A stretch of 64,000 nt of DNA, from positions 41,014,302 to 41,078,301 of the forward strand of contig NC_091160.1 of assembly GCF_040958095.1 (NCBI RefSeq), in the 5' to 3' direction. This document shows, piece after piece, positions 11,201 through 19,565 of the stretch. The notes below the pieces were generated by a model. That model did not search any database. It saw only the letters and a program-made list of their open reading frames with translations, and was not told the DNA's origin. The position numbers and the translations under genes were made by a program. Position 1 is the first letter of the stretch; every line of letters starts with the position of its first letter. Origin of the DNA: Procambarus clarkii. Taxonomy: Eukaryota > Arthropoda > Malacostraca > Decapoda > Cambaridae.

Positions 11201-14200
11201 CCTCGACCCCGTCCTTCCAGAGGTTTTCTGCCTCGTATCTCCCCTCGAAGAGGTTCGGGAGGCTCTTGCTGCATACCTCTGTGAGACCCAGGTTCCACCT
11301 CCGTGATGGATCTGTCTTTATTTGTGTTTGGTTCGTCTTCCCCATATTGGGTGCGTTTAGAGGTTCCAGAGTCTTCCTGGCTGGCAGTCTGTCCATTTTT
11401 TTGTTGGGGGCGTGGCATAGGTTTTGTTGGTCCCGCACGCTTGAGTGGCGAGAAACTTCTACAGTTCTGCAGGTTTACCTGGGGGCAAGTTGGAGCATCT
11501 TAATGCTTGCTTGTTCACCCCTGTGCTTTCTCGGGACATTGGCCTTGTGCAGCTGCACGTGCAGGTTCCTACCCTTTCGGCATCCTTGGTAGCTGAGGAT
11601 TTGCGCACCCATGGGCATTTGGCTTTGGTCATGCACTTCTTTTCCCTTATTGAGCTGTCTTCTCCCTGGCTTGAGGAAGATGTGGAGGCATTGAGAGCCT
11701 GGCCTTCATCTGGGGTGCTGTCCTCAGTGGCTCGAGCATCGGCCGCACTGTTGAAGCTGTTTGTGCCTATCCTGAAGGAGGCAGTGTCTCTGTTCTTTGC
11801 TTCTCGCCTCATGTGCTGACAGGCTGTGCTCGCTCTCTCTTTTTGGAATCCACTTGGGCCCTGGCTCTTAGGTTTTCATTACAGTTTTGTCTGTTGCTGT
11901 TTGCGGAGTCTGCTGTCACACAGTTTCTGCTGGCGGCTTCGTCCAGTTGTCGTCTTATGTCGGACTTGTTGGTTCTCTGGGGCGACCGGTCTCGGTCTTC
12001 TCAGAAGGGTCGTGCCAGGGTTCGTGAGTTCTGCTGGTCAAGGTAGGCTTTGGTGCCAGCTTCTGAGCCAACGATGCCTTCGAAGCCAGCGTCGTCTGGC
12101 CGGTACAATTATCGCTCTGTTCATTGGCCAGCTTCTCGTAAGGAGTGTTGACCCTTTCGCAATTTGCCCTGTTAACAGGGCGATGGGGGCGAGGCTCACT
12201 CTGTTTGCTCGCACTTGATCCCACGATTTGTGGGTGTTTTCAGTTGTGACATCCGGCCTGTGGTGGCGTTGGGTGGCGGCTCTTCCTTCGGGGGGTTCGG
12301 GGCTGACGGGGCAGGCGTCTTCCCGTGTGCTTCATCAGGTTATCTTGGAGTGGGTGCGCTTGAGCGTGGTCGAAATGACCCCATCCCCTCAGGTGGGTTT
12401 CTCGCCTGTTCCCAGTGCCGAAACGAGACTGTGTGGATCTGCGGTTCATTTTGGACTTGTCCCGTCTGAACCCCTGGATTCCTTGCCTCTCCTTTGGATG
12501 ACCACTCTGTCTCGGGTCCAGCTTCTTTTGGAGCCGGGTGCTTGGATGATGTCTCTGGATCTCAAGGATGCTTATTGGCACATCCCTATTCATTCGGGGT
12601 TCAGGGACTGGCTAGGTTTCGTGGTGGGGTATCAGGCTTACTGTTTTCGTTGCTTCCTTTTAGCTTGCATCTGGCACCTTGCGTATTCACATTTCTTAGC
12701 CGGGTCGTGGTGACCCGTTTGCGTCTGCTAGGAATTTGGGTCCTGGCCGACCTCAATGACTGGCTGACGTGGGCTTCCAGCTGGTCCACTTGTCTGCTCA
12801 CCAGGAGTGTGGTTCTTTCCAAGCTTGTCGGGTTCGGGTTATTGGTGAACTGTGGAAAATCCCATCTGGTTCCGTTCCAGGTTCAGTCCTGGCTGGGTCT
12901 TGTTTGGGACACTTCCATGTCTCTCCCTCTAGAGGCATTGCTGAGGCTGTAGTCTTGCCTTCATCTGTTTCTGAGGGGGGTGGCTGCTCAAGCAGTTGTG
13001 TGGGAGTTTAAACTTTGCCGTGCTGGTCTACCCACTGGGTCGGATTTGGCTTCGCCGTGTGTTCAGGTTCCTTCGGGGACCTTCCGCTTCTCTCGTGATT
13101 GCTAGGTTCGTCCTTCAGGGGCCTTGTGTTGGTTGCTGCGTTGCGAGCTTCCTCTTCAGGGTTTTTGGGGTTCAGTGCCTTGGCGCCTATCCGAGCCCCT
13201 CACTCGATGTGTTCAGGGACATGTCGTCCCTCGGCTGGGCTTTGTGACCAGTGCTCACCAGGCTGGCCAGGGGCGATGGGGTCTGCTTTTCCGTCGGGCT
13301 CACAGCACAGTGCTGGAGTTCGTGGTGGTTTGGCTGTTCGGAAGGTTTAGGTCACTTGGGATTCGACCATCCAGTTCCATTCGGACTGTTCTCTGGTGGT
13401 TCATTGCCTGAACTGCGGTTCTCTTTGGGGCTGGTCGGCTTGTCTGCTGCCTTCTCGGGATTTGGCTCTGTGGGGTTCATATCTGAAGAGTGTCCAGCAT
13501 CCTGGCAGATGGCCTGTCTCTGTTCATTTCCCTGTCCACAGAATGGATGGTCGACGATTGTTTGAGGGCTTAGCCTCCAAACTTGAGTCTTGGATAGCCG
13601 GCAAGGGGAGGGAAGGCCTGCTCGGACAAGCAGCACGGCAGTGGAGTGTGACGTTTGCTTGTTTCCTTGGGATTGGAGGGAGTTCTACCTCTCTTTGGTT
13701 TTTTGTTGTACTTTTCTTACCATGTGGGGTTTGTTTTGTTATGCCTACCTTTCTGGGTGCCTAACCCCGGTCGATGGCAGATAAGGAAAACCCCCAACCA
13801 CTGGGAGGTTTTCCAGGGCTATTGCTCCCTGCAACCTCTGAGGGGGCCAGGTTCTGGTTCATGGTCCCCGGTAGGTCGAACTTGATTGACAAATGCCCCT
13901 GTCTAATATATCGCACATTACCCCGATAGCTCCAGGGAGCCTCCGGGGCTCGCCCAGTAAATGGCATTTCATTACATTCAACGTTGGTTTCTTTAACGCT
14001 GAAAATATTACGTATTGATAAAAACTGGCATTAATGTTATATAGGACTTGAAGAATTTACATAAACTTATAAATTAATATTTTTTCATCATTTCAGATTC
14101 TGCTATTAGTGTATCTGGTGCCTGTGTTTGCTCGCCTGGCTGGCTTCCCAGTACTGGAGCTTCACCTCACTCATAATTTTGCTTCCTGTTTTGTTATATT

Positions 14201-15767
14201 CTTGACTGTTCAGTACATATTTCTGTGTGTTCCTCATGTGTTTAAATTTTTGAAGCACATTTACAGCACTCTTGTAGAAATGGTTGAACTATATGGACCT
14301 CTAGGAGTTATAATTACTCTGTGGAGTCGTCTGTTTGTTCCCATACAGTTGCTTATTTTCTGGTTAATTCTTTTCATTACTCAGCTATATAACCATTATT
14401 TACCTTCTCATAATACAGCTGTAGCACCTAAGCCAGGTACAGCTTTAACATCACCTGGTGGTGCTCTGGTTGGTGTGACTGCAGCAGTAACGGGTGGGGC
14501 AACAGCTGGGTCGGCGAGTACGGCATCTATAGCGAGTTCGGCTCCGAGTGAGATGTGGTATTTGGTAATAGTGCAGAGTGCTGCCGAGGTTTGCTACACG
14601 CCTCTCATGTTGGCCGGCACCTGCGTCGCCGTCTCGTACGCTTCTCGGATTATTTTATCCATTACTAGAACTTACACGGCTGGTCCTGGAGCAGCACCGC
14701 TGCCAGATGATCTTGTTCACTCGGGCTGGACGGAGGGTGTCACAATGGCTCTTCTGGCAGTGCAGACTTCACTCTTAAATATGGCAATGCCTGAACGCTT
14801 GGCAGTTTTGTCCATAATCTTGCTTATCGTTGTCTCGTCACTGGTTCAAAGTATGTATGAAATTGTTGAGCCAGTAGTTTTAGCCCTCAGTGCTCAGGGT
14901 GTAGCATCTATATCCAGGCATGCTCGTGCTGTGAGTGCGTGCTTACTGTTGCTGTTGCTTCCACTATACATGGTTTATATGTTCACACTGATATTTGAGC
15001 AAGACTTTTGGCTACTGCTTGTTGTATCCACAAGCATCATGACTTCTGTGCAAGTGTTGGGTTTATTGGCAACATATGTGCTTCTCACATGGGATGCAGT
15101 TTGTGCACAGCCATGGCCAGGATTAGATGATTTGGTTTATTATACTCGAGCTACTACAAGGGTGTTTGAGTTCATTGTTGCTGTGTTTGTTGTGGGTGCT
15201 GGGGTGAAGGAGTCTATAACAGGTCAGTGGTCATGGATCAATGCTGTTGTGTTGCTGATTCACTGTTACTTTAATGTCTGGCAACGTTTACAGCAAGGCT
15301 GGAAGAGTTTCTTGCTAAGATTAGAGGCAGCTAAAAAGATATCTGCCTTACCAGAAGCTTCTCAAGAACAGCTGCAAGCCCACAATGATGTCTGTGCCAT
15401 TTGTTACGCAGAAATGACTTCAGCTCGAACTACACACTGCAATCACTTATTCCATGGCCCATGCTTACGCAAATGGCTGTATGTTCAAGATAAATGTCCC
15501 ATGTGTCATGCTCCCATCACACTTAAGGATACAGATTATCCTGAAAATGCTGAGCAAGATGCCACTGATGCCCATCCACCACCACCTGAGTCTATTGAGA
15601 CAGAACTGGGGGCAAATATTCCCTTGCCCGATGGCGAGAATGAAGATTTAAGTCTTTTGAACACTGACGAGGAAGATGGTGAAGAGTTACAAGATGGGTA
15701 TGCATTGCACGAACCAATGATAGGGATTGAGGCGGGGGAAGCACATGTTAGTCATATTCTAGAGTAA
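2175..15767 (+). CDS. RNF139: TRC8/RNF139-like ER-membrane RING-H2 E3 ubiquitin ligase (five coding exons, whole gene)
   Basis: Joined exons 2175-2205, 4898-5068, 6013-6187, 9169-9327 and 14097-15767 give about 735 residues (human RNF139 is about 660). Seen: a short basic N-terminus, many hydrophobic membrane segments, then a RING-H2 finger at about residues 612-649 (CAIC ... THCNHLFHGPC ... KCPMC, eight ligands C3H2C3 all present), then an acidic tail of about 80 residues. Motifs shared with vertebrate TRC8 include LRVP near the N-terminus, a LQT-like/PERL block, DDLVYYTR, HCYFNVW and the run LRKWLYVQDKCPMCH. Known of the family: TRC8 is a multi-spanning ER ubiquitin ligase with a sterol-sensing-like region, acting in ER protein degradation and sterol-linked control. 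RNF145 is the nearest alternative, but the RING and its flanks read closer to TRC8. Odd: the exon 3 to exon 4 junction is out of phase (2 then 0), so an exon, an indel or an error is missing there. The other three junctions have GT-AG ends and matching phase. The gene is the only host gene I can support in the window. Confidence 0.9.
2568..2805 (-). mobile_element. tRNA-headed SINE, family A, minus orientation
   Basis: On the minus strand it starts with a tRNA-like head (GGTCGGCCGAGCGG A-box region, GGTTCGATCCC B box) and continues into the shared body and the 3' end CATCTCAAGATAACCTCAAG. Near-identical copies are at 34021-34254 and 54993-55244. Confidence 0.85.
2806..3500. other. Intron 1 sequence without recognised features
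   Basis: AT-rich, with stops in all frames. No splice-competent coding segment matching TRC8. Confidence 0.45.
3505..3770 (+). mobile_element. tRNA-headed SINE, family C, followed by a retroposed tail
   Basis: Head CCGTGGTGCAGCGGTAAGAC with a downstream GGGTTCATATCC B-box-like site, then GGGGAGGATTTACTGGGCGC. At 3697 it runs into GCCCGAAACGCTACGTGTAC, the start of the tail family also found at 5826, 26845, 50578 and 58203. Confidence 0.75.
4177..4380 (+). mobile_element. tRNA-headed SINE, family B
   Basis: The head GGGCTGGACGGTAGAGCG pairs with CGACCGTCCA as an acceptor-like stem and has a B-box-like GGCGTTCAGTCCC. The body CCATCCCTAAACCTTGTCC and the end TAATGGCTTAGCACTTTCTC match copies at 26560, 29876(-), 34255(-), 43441 and 53757. 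Confidence 0.8.
4898..5068 (+). CDS. RNF139: TRC8-like exon 2
   Basis: The acceptor TTTTTTCAG ends at 4897 and the donor GTGAGT starts at 5069. The exon encodes FRGWKLKGEQ ... ILRVPGYLILDYWY ... SSGFAIF. The LRVP-x(3)-I-x-D pattern matches the start of TRC8 family proteins, where the first hydrophobic segment begins. It enters with two bases and leaves with one (G), which joins CT of the next exon to form Ala. Confidence 0.88.
5826..5950 (+). mobile_element. Retroposed 3' tail (CCGAAACGCTTTGCG family) ending in AATAAA and a T run
   Basis: Contains CCGAAACGCTTTGCGTAATA, TGTATGTATGTACC, ACCTGAATAAAC and then a run of T. The same order occurs at 26845-26935, 50578-50707 and 58203-58330. No coding part is attached in any copy. 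Confidence 0.65.
6013..6187 (+). CDS. RNF139: TRC8-like exon 3
   Basis: The acceptor TTGACAG ends at 6012 and the donor GTATTG starts at 6188. The exon encodes VIQGVLVLLLPLEQLVSLYM and a second hydrophobic stretch ending ISGQIMALSAS. These are two membrane segments equivalent to the early transmembrane pair of TRC8. It ends with two bases (AG) of an unfinished codon, which does not match the phase-0 start of the next recognised exon. Confidence 0.85.
6239..6335. repeat. Short tandem repeat, three copies of about 33 bp
   Basis: Three units of TTTTAAGAGAATGATTGTAT plus AATCTGAGGATA in intron 3, just after the exon 3 donor. Confidence 0.85.
6684..7146. mobile_element. hAT-like MITE with 8-bp target site duplication
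   Basis: The ends are inverted: CAGTGATTTTCAACC at 6684 and GGTTGATAATTGCTA ending at 7146. They are flanked by an exact 8-bp duplication AACTAGAG (6676-6683 and 7147-7154). The ends and the 8-bp duplication are hallmarks of hAT elements. No transposase is present, so it is non-autonomous. A copy of the palindromic 182-bp family is nested inside at about 6869-7025. Confidence 0.85.
6869..7025. repeat. Palindromic 182-bp family, partly eroded copy nested in the hAT MITE
   Basis: Inverted arms CACACACTAGAAAGTGAAG and CATTTTCTAGTGTGTGG surround GACGACGACGTTTCG / GAAACGTCGTCGTC. The one-sided tail CAGCCACGTTATTGTGACTC follows, as in the intact copies. Confidence 0.85.
7155..8640. other. Intron 3 sequence, unrecognised, possibly an old repeat
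   Basis: Less AT-rich than the surrounding intron and carrying several 60-80-codon frames on both strands, none matching a family I know. It could be a decayed mobile element. I see no TRC8 exon in it. Confidence 0.35.
9169..9327 (+). CDS. RNF139: TRC8-like exon 4
   Basis: The acceptor TTTTTTCAG ends at 9168 and the donor GTAATG starts at 9328. Its 53 codons (GFSNMLMLQKS ... LYLRQQVAAIVFHTLVATF ... LECNKDK) are open only in the frame starting at the first exon base; the phase needed to follow exon 3 meets a TGA within a few codons. The exon leaves in phase 0 and joins the next exon exactly. The second half is one membrane segment. Confidence 0.85.
9412..9780. repeat. Left inverted terminal repeat of the DIRS-like element
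   Basis: Begins CCTTCGGCTCCCTGGAGCTA and is complementary to 13575-13954 with scattered mismatches. Its start is only 82 bp after the exon 4 donor. Confidence 0.85.
12240..13565 (+). pseudogene. DIRS-like reverse transcriptase/RNase H remnant
   Basis: The RT core is recognisable in at least two frames: DLKDAYWHIPIH, then GLLFSLLPFSLHLAPCVFTF and GIWVLADLNDWLTW. The RNase H part (LGFVTSAHQAGQGRWG, AHSTVLEFVVVWL, ILADGLSLFISLSTEWM) follows in further frames. Multiple stops and frameshifts, and the altered catalytic motif, mark it as inactive. Confidence 0.8.
13575..13954. repeat. Right inverted terminal repeat of the DIRS-like element
   Basis: Ends ATAGCTCCAGGGAGCCTCCG, the complement of the left end. 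It finishes about 140 bp before exon 5 of the TRC8-like gene. Confidence 0.85.
14097..15767 (+). CDS. RNF139: TRC8-like exon 5 (membrane core, RING-H2 finger, stop)
   Basis: The acceptor TTTCATCATTTCAG ends at 14096. The exon is open for 556 codons to TAA at 15765. It carries most of the membrane segments, a low-complexity Ala/Thr/Ser/Gly loop at about 14418-14551 with no obvious counterpart in vertebrate TRC8, and the conserved block LDDLVYYTRATTRVFEFIV. The RING-H2 spans 15393-15506 (first Cys pair at 15393, last Cys at 15504). After it comes a tail rich in Asp and Glu with a PPPP run. This exon alone identifies the family. Confidence 0.95.
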   Translation: MLLLVYLVPVFARLAGFPVLELHLTHNFASCFVIFLTVQYIFLCVPHVFKFLKHIYSTLVEMVELYGPLGVIITLWSRLFVPIQLLIFWLILFITQLYNHYLPSHNTAVAPKPGTALTSPGGALVGVTAAVTGGATAGSASTASIASSAPSEMWYLVIVQSAAEVCYTPLMLAGTCVAVSYASRIILSITRTYTAGPGAAPLPDDLVHSGWTEGVTMALLAVQTSLLNMAMPERLAVLSIILLIVVSSLVQSMYEIVEPVVLALSAQGVASISRHARAVSACLLLLLLPLYMVYMFTLIFEQDFWLLLVVSTSIMTSVQVLGLLATYVLLTWDAVCAQPWPGLDDLVYYTRATTRVFEFIVAVFVVGAGVKESITGQWSWINAVVLLIHCYFNVWQRLQQGWKSFLLRLEAAKKISALPEASQEQLQAHNDVCAICYAEMTSARTTHCNHLFHGPCLRKWLYVQDKCPMCHAPITLKDTDYPENAEQDATDAHPPPPESIETELGANIPLPDGENEDLSLLNTDEEDGEELQDGYALHEPMIGIEAGEAHVSHILE

Positions 15768-15860
15768 GAAGACAACTCTTGTTATTAGTAAGCTGACAAA
15801 GTTTGAGAAGCTGAGCTTAAAGCCGTCATTAAAATTCTATTCCTTACACTTTGTTTTACG

Positions 15861-16060
15861 AGGTGAGTGCAGGAGCAGACTACTTCTGACTCCTGTTAGC
15901 AGGCTGAGAGCTTTTCCCTACCATAGCTCATGGTAAGCCTTACCCACTAGTTTTACACACAGGTGGGTACAGGAGCAGACTACTTCTGACTCCTGTTAGC
16001 AGGCTGAGAGCTTTTCCCTACCATAGCTCATGGTGAGCCTTACCCCACTAGTTTTACACT
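15861..16060. repeat. Tandem duplication, two copies of 100 bp
   Basis: The block beginning AGGTGAGTGCAGGAGCAG at 15861 recurs at 15961 as AGGTGGGTACAGGAGCAG with a few substitutions, the two copies ending in ACTAGTTTTACAC. It lies 93 bp after the TRC8-like stop codon. Confidence 0.9.
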
Positions 16061-16094
16061 GGAACACAACCTGCCCACTGGTTAACAGCCAGGT

Positions 16095-16232
16095 ACCCAG
16101 TTACTGCTCGGTGAACAGAGAAAGAGTTAAGGATTGATGTCCAGACAGTCCTCCCTGGCCAGGACTTGAACCTCGAGAAATCCCTCATCGGGGGGAGTGT
16201 GGTAGTACCACTACACCGCTAGGGAAGAGTTG
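16095..16232 (-). mobile_element. tRNA-headed SINE, family C, minus orientation, partial
   Basis: Reads on + GGTGAACAGAGAAAGAGTTAA ... GTCCTCCCTGGCCAGGAC ... TACCACTACACCGCT, the complement of the family C head at 3505. A longer minus copy is at 42950-43148. Confidence 0.7.
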
Positions 16233-16521
16233 TGTAAAATCTTTTGCCTACTGTATTGCAACTATTTGTCCTTGGATCAGATATCGGCAGAGGTGGGCAG
16301 ACCCTAGTTCAGCAGGGACTGAATTCCTGGAACTTGATCCATTGTGAGGATTGTGACTGGGAAAGTCAGTTTTTTCTAGGCATGACTGAAGTATGAACTG
16401 ATGGTCCATTTTACAGGAATTCTGGACAATGTAACTTTTTTTCAATGTTAAAAACTAGAAGAGAAATGTGTGTTATGTACCAATACAAAAATGTCTCTTT
16501 CAAATTTGATATATGAATAAA

Positions 16522-18047
16522 TTATACATCAAATATATATTTTAAATCAGGGTCAGTTGTGCACAATCTATGCAGAAAAATGTCATGTAGAATTGTATGG
16601 CAAGTGAGCTCAGCATTGAAGGACTTGGTCAAGTTCAATACAACTCTCCCCCTCAAGTGCCATCGTGGAGAGGCTCTTCTCTCTGGGGAAATACATCATC
16701 GGGGGGTTTCACTGACACCCATTTTGACATGCTAGTCTTGAAGGAAAACTGGAACATTCAAGCTATTATATTTTGTGCTAGTTATAAGTACTGTACAGTA
16801 GTAATTGACCGTAACCTTCAGTTCCTTTTGAGGAATGGGTGACCATCTTTGGATAGCTGTTACTTCCGAATGTACATAGTTACTTGGTGGTCTGTTGACT
16901 AAAATGTTTGTTTAAACTGCTTTCTGAAGAACGGCTAAATATCTATATCTATATTTTATCTTAATTACAATTTTCCTTTAAAGTTTCCTCTCGTGTGTGT
17001 GATACTTCGGTGATGTTTTACCCCATAAATTGTTTCTCAAGTACCGTATTACTATATTCTTGTGAATTGTGTAATGAAAATGTTCTGATAAGACTACAGA
17101 AATTTTCAGCAGACATTCCATTATATCTGACCACCAGTGTGGGTGTTTTTCTTGTGAGAATTACCCAAAATTAAGGGTGACAGCTTTTCTAATGTGATAA
17201 ATGTCACTTTATGATCAGTGTTTATTAATTCATTGTTAATCATAATGTTCAAATGGTGCAAGTTCCATTTTCATAAAATATTCATTCTTGTTAATTACAA
17301 ACATACTGTATTTGGCTTCAATCAAAAGTTCCTTGTAAAGCTTGAATGTGAAGCACTTAATAACACTATTGTTGATATTAACATTGAGTAAAGAAAATAT
17401 TGAAGAAAGTTTGTATGTCGTGACTTAACACTGCTGCAGTAACCCAATATGGCCCCGCATGTTGCACACTCTAGGGACTTATATCATTCTTTGACTGTTT
17501 GTTTTGACTCATAAATTGGCCATTGTAGATTCACATGGAGCACACTTTCCACCTTATTGTAGCAAATTGTAGATAATTTATTGAAAATATGATGTATTCA
17601 TAATGCACACAATTTAAAAAAAAATTGAGAGGTCGTATATGAGGAATCCATAAGAAAGGCACAAGTTCTGTAAGTTTAAACCTTGAGCTGGGGGATATGG
17701 CATGTCTGTTATTGCTAGACATTTGTTTTGAAGAAGGTTTAGATGTAGTTAACATATTCAAAAAAGAATTTTGTGAAGACAAACAGCTTCATAGACTAAG
17801 CTGTCACCAAGGCTGGTTGAGCCCAGGCCAGACTGTGATAGAACAGCTGTCAAAATCGTTTACAGGTAATGGCATCATTATATGTACAAGCTGGTACAGT
17901 ATATTGTATGATGTATTTGAGAGTGAATCTTAAAGTAAACTGAAGCCAGGAGGTGATAGATAAAAGCACCATTGTTGTACTGTACGAACCACATGTGAAA
18001 ATAATGCTACATAGTCTCTCTGGCTTGGCACCTTCATTTGATAATTA
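16522..18047. other. No gene or recognised repeat seen
   Basis: AT-rich sequence with an open frame of 78 codons from 17697 that matches nothing I know. It may be extended 3' UTR or intergenic DNA. Confidence 0.45.
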
Positions 18048-18326
18048 CAGTGGCACCTCGACTTAAGACTGCCCCTATTTACGGCTTTTTTGGGTTACGA
18101 CCCCAATTTCGTCTAAAAATGCGACTCGACTTACAAGCTTTGCCTCGACTTGCGGCTTTGTTGATACATGTATGGGTCGACTGAGCCCATGGTTCCTGGT
18201 AGCACGGTGACCCCACCTCGATTTACCAGAGCTGCCCGCTTAGTGACGATTGCGCCTGTAAAGAATTTCATTATTTTTGTGCTTATTTCTTTTTTGAACA
18301 TAAAAGTAATTATTATATATGATGCC

Positions 18327-19290
18327 ATGGGCCCAAGAAAATCAGTGATAAGGATCAACCCAAGAAAACGCTTGTGAGGATGACCATAGAGGAAAAACAA
18401 GAGATCATTTGTAAACATGAAGATGGTGTGCGGGTTGTTGATCTAGCTAGGTAGTACAACAAATCTATGTCGACGATATCCACTGTGCTTGCCAAGAAAA
18501 ATGACATTGAGTGCTAAAGTGGCAAAAGGCATATCAATATTCACGAAACACAGAACACAAGAGCACAATCGACTTGGGAATTGTCCAGGACGGACCGAAA
18601 CGTCGTTGTCCCTTCACTTTCTAGTGTGTGGTCTGGTCAACACAGAACGCAAACACTTGAGGATGTTGAGAAGTTATTATTAATTTGGATACACAAGAAG
18701 GAGTTAGCGGGTGATAGTTTCAGAGGCCATCATTTGTGAAAAAGCAAGACTATTGCATGAAGAACCTCTGGAACGAGTGATGCAGATACAAAAGATTTCA
18801 AGACTGGCAGGGGAAAGAAATGGCATTCACAGTGCTGAGAGAGTTGTGTTGTGAGTTGTTGGAGGAACACAGCGAAGAACTGACCACCGAAGAACTCCTA
18901 GCCCTTCAAGGAGCAGCAACAAGAGACAGTTGAGGAAATTTCTTCAGGGGAGGAGGAGGCAGTACAGAATGTCCTTTCCTCAACAGTTAAGAAATGGTGT
19001 GCAGTATGGAAAGAAATGCAAAGTTTTGTTGAAATGACTTGCCCAGATCAAGTTGCAGTAGGCCATTACCTTAACCTTTTCAGTGACACTGTGATGCCTC
19101 ACTACAGACAAGTGTTCAGACGTATGGAAAAATGAGTCTCTGTGGAAAGATTCTTAGCGAGATAAACAAGCAGTGAACCACAACCAGGTCCTAGTGGTAT
19201 GCAGGCAAAACATAGGAGAGAGAGTACCCCAGAGAAGTCATCACTGCCTGATGTTATAATGGAAGGGGACTCCCCTTCCAAACACTAACA
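18327..19290 (+). pseudogene. Tigger-like transposase remnant (DNA-binding N-terminus and C-terminal tail only)
   Basis: The frame from the ATG at 18327 shifts almost at once. KTLVRMTIEEKQEI ... SMSTISTVLAKKNDIE is interrupted by a TAG. A stretch reading LEDVEKLLLIWIHKKELAGD follows the nested insertion. The C-terminal part (VKKWCAVWKEMQSFVE ... LFSDTVMPHYRQVFRRM) is also broken. The DDE triad region between them is absent. Confidence 0.8.
18563..18641 (+). repeat. Palindromic 182-bp family, single-arm copy nested in the Tigger element
   Basis: Reads CAATCGACTTGGGAATTGTCC ... CTAGTGTGTGGTCTGGTCA. The flanks ACACAGAACACAAG and ACACAGAACGCAAA look like a target duplication of up to 14 bp. Confidence 0.8.
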
Positions 19291-19565
19291 CCTCTCCTCT
19301 TTCCCCCCCCCCCCCCCCTCCTCACCATCTTCCATACACCAACAAGAGTCCTTAATAAAGTTAAGATATACATACTGTATTGTAGCTAGTATAAAAAGTG
19401 CTATTTGGTATAAAATGTATTTTTAAGTTAATCCGTTCCACACCCCCAAAAATATTAAATCAGTTTACGTTATTACTTATGGGGAAAATCTGTTTTGCTT
19501 ACAAATTTTTTTACTTAGGACCTGTCTCTATTAACGGATTAAATTCGTAAGTGGAGGTACCACTG

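Larger units (their letters stand above)
9409..13954 (+). mobile_element. DIRS-like retrotransposon, decayed, filling intron 4
   Basis: Inverted repeats of about 370 bp bound it: 9412-9780 and the reverse complement at 13575-13954. Between them lie a Gag-like remnant (about 10400-10680, with SQGNSHFFCLGHAACW), a reverse transcriptase remnant (SLDLKDAYWHIPIH at about 12549-12596, then after a frameshift LADLNDWLTWASS near 12745) and an RNase H-like remnant (about 13180-13560, VTSAHQAGQGRWG and ILADGLS). This order, and RT motifs of this style, are typical of DIRS elements. The tyrosine recombinase expected after RNase H is absent: the right repeat begins immediately. The active-site motif reads DLND rather than the usual Y/xLDD, and stops and frameshifts break every frame, so it is dead. 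Confidence 0.82.
15768..16521 (+). other. Probable 3' UTR of the TRC8-like gene, with a candidate poly(A) signal
   Basis: The sequence after the stop has no coding signal. A canonical AATAAA sits at 16516-16521 in AT-rich DNA and could end the transcript. The region contains a 100-bp tandem duplication (15861-16060) and a minus-oriented SINE piece (about 16095-16232). The true cleavage site could be earlier or later. Confidence 0.4.
18048..19565 (+). mobile_element. Tigger/pogo-like DNA transposon, internally deleted
   Basis: Terminal inverted repeats CAGTGGCACCTCGACTTA (from 18048) and its counterpart ending GGAGGTACCACTG at 19565 are flanked by TA on both sides, the pogo-group target. Inside, the N-terminal helix-turn-helix of a Tigger transposase is readable (MTIEEKQEIICKHEDGVRVV near 18375-18440, followed by an in-frame TAG), then the start of the CENP-B-type DNA-binding region. 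A C-terminal tail is readable near 18970-19220 (VERFLA and EPQPGPSG). The central DDE catalytic domain is missing, so it cannot move on its own. A palindromic-family half copy is nested at 18563-18641. Confidence 0.85.

Noticed and set aside
10705-11418. 237-codon minus-strand frame inside the DIRS-like element
   Set aside because: Composition-driven shadow frame (Pro/Arg/Gly rich) opposite the Gag-like region; no family match.
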